Assembly (NCBI GenBank): GCA_946413265.1 | Contig: CAMKJU010000015.1 | Location: 1 to 56,067 of the forward strand | Direction: 5' to 3' | Length of the DNA stretch: 56,067 bases | Source: an uncultured Lentisphaerota bacterium | Lineage (GTDB): Bacteria > Verrucomicrobiota > Kiritimatiellia > RFP12 > UBA1067 | In this document: positions 49,509-55,454 of the stretch, piece after piece | How the letters are laid out: each line of letters opens with the position of its first letter | Position numbering within the stretch: the stretch's first letter is position 1 | Position numbers and translations under genes: made by a program | Notes under the pieces: model-generated | The model's input: the letters and a program-made list of their open reading frames with translations, nothing else | Databases searched by the model: none | What the model was told of the DNA's origin: nothing

Positions 49509-49549
49509 AGGCATCGCTCCGATTCGACGGGGCGATGCCTTTTCTTTTC
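49509..49549 (+). terminator. Terminator
   Basis: AGGCATCGCTCC/GGGGCGATGCCT stem with an 8-base loop and TTTTCTTTTC after it. Confidence 0.8.
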
Positions 49550-49566
49550 GTCAGCACCTCATGGGG

Positions 49567-49610
49567 GCGCGAACTGAGTCCCTATCCCATCGTCCGATAG
49601 TATGCCGTAA
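49567..49610 (-). promoter_or_regulatory. Leftward conserved element, copy 2
   Basis: Near copy of 48184-48229 with four differences in about 44 bp. It has TTACGG then CATACT on the minus strand, with a weak -35, and would transcribe towards the terminator at 49549-49509. Confidence 0.4.
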
Positions 49611-49649
49611 TCATAGTTCATAAATCCAGTAGAAAAATAATAATTTATT

Positions 49650-49740
49650 TTCAAATACCCACTGGCTATTAGGCGCAGGTTACGGCATCATATGGGCAGA
49701 AAAAACAACGCGGGGATGGGCCTCGCGGAAACAACAGAAA
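49650..49740 (+). promoter_or_regulatory. Early-type promoter block 2
   Basis: TGGCTA (49663-49668), 17 bp ending TTACGG, CATCAT (49686-49691), then the conserved leader with GCGGGG/CCTCGC hairpin. Drives the four-gene unit 49751-51133. Confidence 0.65.
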
Positions 49741-49750
49741 GGAAACGAAA

Positions 49751-50164
49751 ATGACAGAAGAGCAGAAGAACGAATGGGCGGCGATGGAGGAGCGGCTGAT
49801 GCCTCCCTCCGGCAAGGCCGAGACGGTCGCGGGCGAGATCATCCGCGCCGTCGACCGCATCTGGTACCGCTGGTACAACGACGGCGACAAGATCAACGTC
49901 GGCTACGGAAAGGAAACCTGCAACGGCACGGCGAGGTTCCTTGAGAAGATTCGCGGTGAGGATTTCCCCGCCGAGGTCTGGAACGGATGCCTCGACGATG
50001 ACAGGTACACGGAGTTCGCCGACCGCCTCGTCGACGAGATGTACGCCTTCATCAAGGCGCATCCTGAACTGGAGACCACGCCGAACGCCGAGGACTCGCG
50101 GATGGACTTCATCGACGATGACCTCGACCGCGACGAGGACGAGGAAGAAGAGTGCGAGGACTGA
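49751..50164 (+). CDS. Acidic hypothetical protein, 137 aa
   Basis: Unrecognised. Helical N-terminal part ('VAGEIIRAVDRIWYRWYNDG') and a very acidic C-terminal tail ('DDDLDRDEDEEEECED'). Acidic early phage proteins often mimic DNA or bind host proteins, but nothing specific is seen here. First gene of its unit. Confidence 0.6.
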   Translation: MTEEQKNEWAAMEERLMPPSGKAETVAGEIIRAVDRIWYRWYNDGDKINVGYGKETCNGTARFLEKIRGEDFPAEVWNGCLDDDRYTEFADRLVDEMYAFIKAHPELETTPNAEDSRMDFIDDDLDRDEDEEEECED

Positions 50165-50172
50165 ACCTAAAC

Positions 50173-50202
50173 GCCCGCCCCGCCGGTCACGGCGAGGCGG
50201 GC
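50173..50202 (+). terminator. Intergenic hairpin
   Basis: GCCCGCCCCGCCG pairs with CGGCGAGGCGGGC (one mismatch), GTCA loop, no U-tract. Confidence 0.65.
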
Positions 50203-50222
50203 AAACCCGAAAGGAAACCAAG

Positions 50223-50435
50223 ATGGAAATCACGCAGAAAGAAATCAATGCCCTCGCCTACAAGGTCGGCAAGATCGCCGACCTCCTCCGCGAGATGAAC
50301 GACACGGCGTTCCGCCTTGCAAAGGATGGAAACCGCAACGGGGTGTTCCAGTTGCGCGGCGCGTTTTCGGGAACCCTTCAGGCCGCGCAGACGGCCGACG
50401 GATTCCTCTCCGGCCTCGTGTCGATCCTCGACTGA
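50223..50435 (+). CDS. Small helical protein, 70 aa
   Basis: Unrecognised. Predicted fully helical ('LAYKVGKIADLLREMNDTAF', 'GTLQAAQTADGFLSGLVSIL') and amphipathic. Own ribosome binding site (GAAAGGAAACCAAG). Confidence 0.6.
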   Translation: MEITQKEINALAYKVGKIADLLREMNDTAFRLAKDGNRNGVFQLRGAFSGTLQAAQTADGFLSGLVSILD

Positions 50436-50444
50436 CGAAACCCA

Positions 50445-50480
50445 GTCCCATGCCTCGGCATCCATTCCGGGGCATGGGAC
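50445..50480 (+). terminator. Intergenic hairpin
   Basis: GTCCCATGCC/GGCATGGGAC perfect 10-bp stem with a 16-base loop that itself can pair (CGG/CCG); no U-tract. Confidence 0.6.
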
Positions 50481-50501
50481 GCAACCGAAAGGAAAAAGAC
50501 A

Positions 50502-50777
50502 ATGCAAACCGAAAAGACAACGACACGCCGGAGGGCGAACGCAACGACCCTCACGGCAGACGAACGCCAGCACCTCGCCGACCTCTACGACGCGATCCTC
50601 GGAGCGGTCTGCGAGAACGGCGAGGACTTCTTCGACGGCTACCACAAGAGAGGCGGCAAGGGACTCATGAACGAGCTTGAGTCGATCTGCCGCAAGCTCG
50701 CCCCTGCCGAGTTCGCCAAGGTGGTCGCATCCTTTGACGAGGCCGCCGCCGCGATGGAAGGAGGTGCGGAATCATGA
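50502..50777 (+). CDS. Small hypothetical protein, 91 aa
   Basis: Unrecognised. A basic N-terminal tail ('TEKTTTRRRANATTL') is followed by a helical body ('HLADLYDAILGAVCENGEDF', 'FAKVVASFDEAAAAME'). Overlaps the DUF3846 gene by ATGA, so the two are co-translated. Confidence 0.6.
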   Translation: MQTEKTTTRRRANATTLTADERQHLADLYDAILGAVCENGEDFFDGYHKRGGKGLMNELESICRKLAPAEFAKVVASFDEAAAAMEGGAES

Positions 50778-51133
50778 AGGCGAAGGTTCTCAAAATCCCC
50801 GCGAGGGGCGAGTGGTCGTTCGTCGAGGTCGACGCGGATGCCGACGGCATCTTTCCGCTCGACGCCTTGCAGGATGCGGTCGGGGGATGGATCGAATGTT
50901 GGTGGCTCGGCGAGGCGGGATTCCCCGACCTCGATATGTTCATCAACGAGGAGGGAAAGCTCAACGGGCTGTCCTTCAACGTGGTGGCGACGCGGCTTTC
51001 GGGAGTCTTCGCCCGTGGCGACTGCATCGTCGGGGACGCGGTGGTCTGCCGCCACGGTGACGCAAACTCAATCGGGCTGACCGACAAGGACGAGCTTGAG
51101 CTTCGCCGCCGCCTCGCCGAGATCGGATTCTGA
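50774..51133 (+). CDS. DUF3846-family protein, 119 aa
   Basis: Matches the DUF3846 pattern: 'DALQDAVGGWIECWWL' (about residues 32-47), 'FINEEGKLNGLSFNVVAT' (about 56-73) and 'DCIVGDAVVC' (about 82-91). The family is common in phages and plasmids and its role is unknown. Followed by a terminator that ends unit 2. Confidence 0.75.
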   Translation: MKAKVLKIPARGEWSFVEVDADADGIFPLDALQDAVGGWIECWWLGEAGFPDLDMFINEEGKLNGLSFNVVATRLSGVFARGDCIVGDAVVCRHGDANSIGLTDKDELELRRRLAEIGF

Positions 51134-51167
51134 ACGGCAGCCACAACACCAATCCAAAAGCAATCCG

Positions 51168-51202
51168 AAACCCCCTCCGCGAACGGCGCGGAGGGGGTTT
51201 TC
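51168..51202 (+). terminator. Terminator
   Basis: AAACCCCCTCCGCG/CGCGGAGGGGGTTT perfect stem with a 5-base loop, ending in TTTT. Confidence 0.8.
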
Positions 51203-51296
51203 CGCCCATGCGGAAACCGCCGCGACCTCACCTTTCCGCCGACCGCCTTGCCGTATTATAAGCGATAATTTCGCCCTAAAAAATTATGAAAAAATA

Positions 51297-51390
51297 TCAA
51301 AATACCCACTGGCTATTGTCCGCAGGTTACGGCATCATATGGGCAGAAAAAACAACGCGGGGGTAGGCCTCGCGGAAACAAAAAAGAAGA
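51297..51390 (+). promoter_or_regulatory. Early-type promoter block 3
   Basis: TGGCTA (51310-51315), 17 bp ending TTACGG, CATCAT (51333-51338), conserved leader and GCGGGG/CCTCGC hairpin. Drives the amidoligase-GGCT unit. Confidence 0.65.
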
Positions 51391-51402
51391 AAGGAAAAAA
51401 CG

Positions 51403-52290
51403 ATGACGATAACAGAGGCAGAGATGATGAACCGCACCTTCGGGTGCGAGCTCGAGTACGAAGGGATCAGCCAGTCGACGGCGGCCCAGACGGTCGCCGA
51501 GGTGACCGGCGGAACCGCGAGGTACGTCGGCGGCTACTACGGAACTTGGGAGGTGAAGATGCCCGACGGACGGAAGTGGAAGGTGGTCAGCGACGGCAGC
51601 CTTGAGGGAACCTCCTCCGAGACGGTCACGCCGGTGATGAAGATCTGCGACCTGCCGACCCTTCAGAATGTGGTACGCGCCCTCCGGCGCAGGGGCGCGA
51701 GGGCGAACGTCCGCACGGGGCTTCACGTCCACGTCGGCGCGGCGGACTTCACAGCCGAGAACATCAAGAACCTCGTGCGCACCTTCTACAAGCAGGAGAC
51801 GCTGATCCTAAAGGCGGCGGGAACCCTGCCCTACCGCATCGCGGAGTACACGCAAACGACCGACCACACCTTCGTGGACAAGATTTGCAAAATGCGCTCC
51901 CCGACGATGGAGCGGATCAACGCCGCGTGGTTCGGAACCTACACGCCGCACCCCGACCACTACGACGACCACCGCTACCACGCGCTGAACCTCAACAACC
52001 TCTGGAACGAGAAGCGCACCATCGAGTACCGCTTCTTCAACGGCACGACCCACGCGGGCGAGGTCAAGACGGCGGTTCAGCTCGCGATCCTCATCGCCCT
52101 CCGCGCCAAGAACGCGAAGGCATCGAGCGCGAGGAACCCGCGCCCCTACAGCGCGGCGAGCGCGAAGTACGACTTCCGCGTTTTCCTCCTCCGCCTCGGC
52201 GCGAACGGCAACCTCTTCAAAACGATGAGGTTCCACCTTTGCAAGAACCTTCCGGGCTCGGCGGCTTGGAAAGACGGGCGGCACGACTGA
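51403..52290 (+). CDS. Amidoligase_2-like enzyme, 295 aa
   Basis: Predicted to form amide bonds using ATP (COOH-NH2 ligase related to glutamine synthetase). 'FGCELEYEG' (about residues 13-21) gives the metal-binding Glu residues, 'VRTGLHVHVGA' (about 102-112) the conserved His pair and 'KRTIEYRFFNGT' (about 204-215) the Glu/Arg of the active site, as in Amidoligase_2. It is encoded next to a GGCT gene, the classic partner in phage and plasmid amidoligase operons thought to add and remove peptide or amino-acid tags. The substrate is unknown. Confidence 0.8.
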   Translation: MTITEAEMMNRTFGCELEYEGISQSTAAQTVAEVTGGTARYVGGYYGTWEVKMPDGRKWKVVSDGSLEGTSSETVTPVMKICDLPTLQNVVRALRRRGARANVRTGLHVHVGAADFTAENIKNLVRTFYKQETLILKAAGTLPYRIAEYTQTTDHTFVDKICKMRSPTMERINAAWFGTYTPHPDHYDDHRYHALNLNNLWNEKRTIEYRFFNGTTHAGEVKTAVQLAILIALRAKNAKASSARNPRPYSAASAKYDFRVFLLRLGANGNLFKTMRFHLCKNLPGSAAWKDGRHD

Positions 52291-52298
52291 ACCGGAAC

Positions 52299-52326
52299 GC
52301 CCCGCCCCCCGCGAGGGGGACGGGGC
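52299..52326 (+). terminator. Intergenic hairpin
   Basis: GCCCCGCCCCC pairs with GGGGGACGGGGC (one bulged A); no U-tract. Separates amidoligase and GGCT genes. Confidence 0.6.
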
Positions 52327-52352
52327 AAACCCCGACGGAAAGGAAAAGAACG

Positions 52353-52913
52353 ATGAACAGATTTTACTTCGCCTACGGATCGAACATGAACCCCGAGCGC
52401 ATACGCGAGCGCATTCCGATGGCGCGGACGGTCGGCACCGCCCTCATCCTCGGCTGGCGGCTCAAGGAGCGGCTCTACGCCGACATCGAGCAGTCGAAGG
52501 GCGGGCGCGTGGACGGCGTCCTCTACCTCCTCACGCCGAGCGAAATCCACCGCCTCGACGCCTACGAGGGCTACCCGCACACCTACGGCTGCGTCGAGCT
52601 CGACGCAATCATCGACCCCTTGCACAAGGTCTCCGCGTTCACCTACGTCCTCACGGACGCGGCGAGGCGCGAGCGCGAGGGGAAGAAGTACCCGGAGGAC
52701 TACCGCCTCATCTGTTCGGACGGGGCGCAATGGCACGGCATCCGCGACGCCTTCCACCGCAAGGACGATCCGCCGTTCTCGCACATCCTCGCGAGGCGGA
52801 TGTGGTTCCCGCCCGTGCGGAAGGTTGCGACGTGGGCGGACGTTGCCGCCGCTGGCGCGAAGCGGGGCGCGGGCGTGGCGAAGAACGCGGCGAAAAAGCC
52901 GCTGAAAAAATAA
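52353..52913 (+). CDS. Gamma-glutamylcyclotransferase-like (GGCT) protein, 186 aa
   Basis: Opens with 'FYFAYGSNMNPERIRERIP' (residues 4-22), the substrate-loop signature of GGCT enzymes. 'GVLYLLTPSEIHRLDAYEGY' (about 55-74) contains the catalytic Glu region and 'YEGYPHTYGCVEL' continues the fold. Pairs with the upstream amidoligase. The C-terminal 30 residues are Ala/Lys-rich ('AAAGAKRGAGVAKNAAKKPL'), a basic tail that could bind nucleic acid. Confidence 0.85.
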   Translation: MNRFYFAYGSNMNPERIRERIPMARTVGTALILGWRLKERLYADIEQSKGGRVDGVLYLLTPSEIHRLDAYEGYPHTYGCVELDAIIDPLHKVSAFTYVLTDAARREREGKKYPEDYRLICSDGAQWHGIRDAFHRKDDPPFSHILARRMWFPPVRKVATWADVAAAGAKRGAGVAKNAAKKPLKK

Positions 52914-52925
52914 TGAAAAAGGCCG

Positions 52926-52988
52926 TTGCTATGTTTGACGAATTACGGCATATTATCGGACGATGGGATAGGGACTCGATTCGCGGCC
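52926..52988 (+). promoter_or_regulatory. Promoter and conserved transcribed element, copy 3
   Basis: TTGCTA, 17 bp ending TTACGG, then CATATT. The 46 bp from 52943 to 52988 are an exact inverted copy of 48184-48229. The conserved part covers the -10 and about 35 transcribed bases. It could start a short RNA or act as leader for the gene at 53084. Confidence 0.5.
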
Positions 52989-53023
52989 CCCGTGAGGCGC
53001 GTCAAAAAATCCGACAAGCCCGC

Positions 53024-53052
53024 TTGATTTTCGCCACCGGTTATGGCATCAT
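53024..53052 (+). promoter_or_regulatory. Early-type promoter, variant block
   Basis: TTGATT (53024-53029), 17 bp ending TTATGG, CATCAT (53047-53052). Same layout as blocks 1-3 but without their conserved leader. Upstream of the gene at 53084. Confidence 0.6.
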
Positions 53053-53083
53053 TTCAACTGCTACCTGTGAAAGGAGAAAGACC

Positions 53084-53236
53084 ATGAAAGACATCATAAG
53101 AAAGACAGCCGAGTTCAAGGCCCTCCGCGCCGAGGCGCGTGAGGCCATTGCCGCCTTCGCGGACGGAGCGGACTTCGAGTTCACGCTCTGTCGCCTTGCC
53201 GACATCGGCGAGCGCATGAACATCATGCTGGCGTAG
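53084..53236 (+). CDS. Small helical protein, 50 aa
   Basis: Unrecognised. Starts 'MKDIIRKTAEFKALRAEARE' and is predicted fully helical. GAAAGGAGAAAGACC lies directly before ATG 53084, one of the best ribosome binding sites here. Last small gene before the Cas12a-like locus. Confidence 0.6.
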   Translation: MKDIIRKTAEFKALRAEAREAIAAFADGADFEFTLCRLADIGERMNIMLA

Positions 53237-53334
53237 GCAGCCACCTTTCAAGGGCGGAGACAACCTACCTCCGCTCGCGGACGGCCCCCGTATTTTTCCG
53301 AGCGTCATATTCCTTTCGGCGCGAGGTTTTTCTA

Positions 53335-53366
53335 CGGACAAGGCCGTCCGCACTTTTTGTCTTTTT
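53335..53366 (+). terminator. Terminator ahead of the Cas12a-like locus
   Basis: Stem CGGAC/GTCCG with AAGGCC loop, followed by CACTTTTTGTCTTTTT. A longer alternative pairing exists (GCGGACGGCC at 53277-53286 with GGCCGTCCGC at 53342-53351). It would isolate the downstream promoter from upstream transcription. Confidence 0.6.
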
Positions 53367-53397
53367 ATCACAGCGCGTGTCGGGCGAGTCGGTTTTT

Positions 53398-53406
53398 TGA
53401 TATAAT
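53398..53406 (+). promoter_or_regulatory. Extended -10 promoter of the handle RNA and Cas12a-like gene
   Basis: TGATATAAT is a perfect extended -10. No good -35 lies 17 bp upstream (TGTCGG). The expected start, about 7 bases after the -10, is 53413, exactly the first base of the outer stem of the structured RNA. Confidence 0.75.
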
Positions 53407-53412
53407 ATATGG

Positions 53413-53468
53413 CGTTCGGCAGGGAAGGTAGTTTCTACTTTCGGTAGATCAAGTACCCCTGCCGGGCG
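53413..53468 (+). ncRNA. Structured RNA with a single Cas12a-type crRNA handle
   Basis: A 12-bp outer stem (CGTTCGGCAGGG at 53413-53424 with CCCTGCCGGGCG at 53457-53468, two wobbles) encloses TTTCTACTTTCGGTAGAT (53432-53449). The latter has the Cas12a direct-repeat handle: UCUAC/GUAGA stem, a UUUCG loop, leading UUU and trailing U. Only one copy exists in the window, so it is not an array. The bases where a spacer would begin (53450 on, CAAGTACCCCTGCC) are partly taken up by the outer stem. A competing hairpin (GTAG-TTT-CTAC, 53428-53438) is possible. It lies 56 nt before the Cas12a-like start codon, so it may be a free RNA or a 5' leader. Confidence 0.7.
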
Positions 53469-53523
53469 TTTCTCCTGTCGTTCCGAAAGGCGGGGCGCGT
53501 GGGGATAGCCGACAACAAAAGAC

Positions 53524-55452
53524 ATGACGCTGAATGAATCCATAGGACGTTTCAACGTCCGCAAGACCCTACGCTTCGAGATGAAGCCGCTCGGCAAGAC
53601 AGCCGAGAACCTCGACGCGTTCCTCGCAGAGGACGAGGAACGCGCATCTGACCTCCATACCATCAAGACGCTCATCGAGGCGGAGCATCTCGCGCTCGTG
53701 CGCAGGGTGTTCAACGCGCTCCCCGATCCGCTTCCGGGCTACAGCGAGATCAAGCACTCCTTCAAACGCGACCCCGCGTACCCGGTTCTCTCCGAGCGCG
53801 GGACTGCATCCGTGGTCAAGGCGATAATCGAACGGTGCAGCCAGACGCGGCTCAAGGTTCCGAAGCAGGTGCGCGACCTCGAACGTTGGCAGCCGCTCTT
53901 CATCAAATGGCACTGGCATTGCCTCTCGCTCTACACCGACAACGGCGAAAACTCCGTCGCCCGCGAATGGGCCGGCAGGCCGAAGGCGGACGTGGAGGCG
54001 ACGAGCCGTTTCCTGCGCGGGGCGCAGAAGGTCAAGCCGTCGCGCAACTACTGGTTCGACCGCGCACCGTTCCGCATGATGTTCGACAACCGCTCGTGCG
54101 GCATGGGCTGGCTGAAGGAGGATTTCAAGTATTCGCACACGTTCCTCATGAAGGACGACGACCGCGTCCTCATCGGCGTGACTCCGCGCACGTCAAAGGT
54201 CAATCCATTCACCATGCCCAATCCGCTGCCCGTCGAGGAGGCGTACCAGCTCTACGTCGAGACGGCGGACGAGAAGCCGCATTTTCGCGCCATCCCTCGC
54301 GCCCTCGTCGATGCGCCCGCGCACCACGGATCGCTGTTCCTCTTCGAGCTGTGCGGGCGCGGGTTGCGCAACAAGTCGAATCTCAACGCGATGTATCTCC
54401 GCGCCCTCCTCTCGGATGGCAACGTCGCCGACCGCGTGTTTCATCTCGACCGCGTGTGCGAGTTCTACGTGCGCAAGGGATCGGACATTCCGAAGGACGG
54501 CAAGCCGGAGCATTTTCGCCAGCGGTTCACGGAGTGCAAGTTCTTCGTCTCCCTGCACATCAGCTGCAACCCCGACCTCGTTCTTGCGGGGAACCGTCCG
54601 CAGGCGTTTGGCAACCTCGTCAAGTTCTACCAGAACGAGCCCTACGCAAAGTTCATCATCGTCGCATCCGCCAACGGCGGCTACACGATTGACGGCGAGT
54701 TCATGCCGACGGCGAAGGCGAACAGCGGCGGCATTGCCGGAACGCTGGCGCGGCTGGTCGTGGAGAAGAATGCCTACGTGCTGATCGACCCTGCCGTGCC
54801 GGAGGCGATCCGACGCGCCGTGAAGGATAAGTTCTCGTACATCGTCGTGCGCGGGCGCGATCCGTACACGGACGGCGGCATCATGCGCGGGTACCAGCTC
54901 GTGGACAGGGTTTTCGCCGGAAAGCCGGAGGACTTGCAGCTCGCCGCGCTGGGGCGGAGGAGCCAGGGCGCGGCGAAACGCGAAGCGGCAGAGAAGGCGG
55001 CGGCGGAGCGGGAGGCAAAGGCGGCGGCGAAAGCGGCGGAGAAAGCCGCGAAGCGGGCGTATGCCGAAGAGCAGGCGCGTAAGGCCGCCGAAAAGGAAGC
55101 CGCCCGCAAGAAGGTGATGGAGGAGGGTTCGACGGAAGTGTTCGACGCACCGATCTTCAAGACCGGGAAATTCGTGTTCAAGTTCGGGTACAAGACCTCC
55201 GACAACATCCGCCACGAGGCTTTCTGTCACGGTGACGCGAAGGAGGACGTGTACGCGAAACTGCGGACGGTCGGTGTGCGTCCGTACCGCGTGGAGTGCG
55301 ACGATCCGGAGTTTACGAACGCCGCGCCCGCTCCCGTGCAGCCACTCGGCATCGCCGACCGGCTCAAGCGGCTTAACGCACTAAAGGAGGAGGGGCTTCT
55401 CACAGAAGAGGAGTACGCCACGCAACGCGCAAAAATCATCGCGGAGCTGTAG
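53524..55452 (+). CDS. Truncated, nuclease-dead Cas12a-derived protein with C-terminal fusion, 642 aa
   Basis: Residues 8-26 ('RFNVRKTLRFEMKPLGKT') match the Cas12a WED-I start. Residues about 27-175 replace the about 500-aa REC lobe. Residues 180-222 ('FRMMFDNRSCGMGW', 'DDRVLIGVTP') match WED-II; the PI domain is absent. Residues 268-348 ('LFLFELCGRGLRNKSNLNAM', 'FYVRKGS', 'FRQRFTECKFFVSLHISCN') match WED-III. At 378-382 'IIVAS' replaces 'IIGID', losing the RuvC-I Asp; Asp422 replaces the RuvC-II Glu; 'RDPYTDGGIMRGYQL' (445-459) follows, then Cas12a likeness ends, so Nuc and RuvC-III are missing. An Ala/Lys/Glu helix (480-533), a GspF-N-like module (549-590) and a SHOCT domain (608-642) are added. 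No strong SD precedes ATG 53524; TAG 53506 closes the frame upstream. Confidence 0.85.
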   Translation: MTLNESIGRFNVRKTLRFEMKPLGKTAENLDAFLAEDEERASDLHTIKTLIEAEHLALVRRVFNALPDPLPGYSEIKHSFKRDPAYPVLSERGTASVVKAIIERCSQTRLKVPKQVRDLERWQPLFIKWHWHCLSLYTDNGENSVAREWAGRPKADVEATSRFLRGAQKVKPSRNYWFDRAPFRMMFDNRSCGMGWLKEDFKYSHTFLMKDDDRVLIGVTPRTSKVNPFTMPNPLPVEEAYQLYVETADEKPHFRAIPRALVDAPAHHGSLFLFELCGRGLRNKSNLNAMYLRALLSDGNVADRVFHLDRVCEFYVRKGSDIPKDGKPEHFRQRFTECKFFVSLHISCNPDLVLAGNRPQAFGNLVKFYQNEPYAKFIIVASANGGYTIDGEFMPTAKANSGGIAGTLARLVVEKNAYVLIDPAVPEAIRRAVKDKFSYIVVRGRDPYTDGGIMRGYQLVDRVFAGKPEDLQLAALGRRSQGAAKREAAEKAAAEREAKAAAKAAEKAAKRAYAEEQARKAAEKEAARKKVMEEGSTEVFDAPIFKTGKFVFKFGYKTSDNIRHEAFCHGDAKEDVYAKLRTVGVRPYRVECDDPEFTNAAPAPVQPLGIADRLKRLNALKEEGLLTEEEYATQRAKIIAEL

Positions 55453-55454
55453 TC

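Noticed and set aside
53413..53468. A CRISPR array at the Cas12a-like locus
   Set aside because: Only one handle-like hairpin is present; no second repeat, spacer series, cas1, cas2 or cas4 is seen in the window.
53524..55452. TnpB/IS605 origin of the nuclease-like protein
   Set aside because: The WED and 'GYQL' motifs and the handle sequence are of Cas12a type, and no TnpA, transposon ends or omega-RNA-like 3' region is seen.
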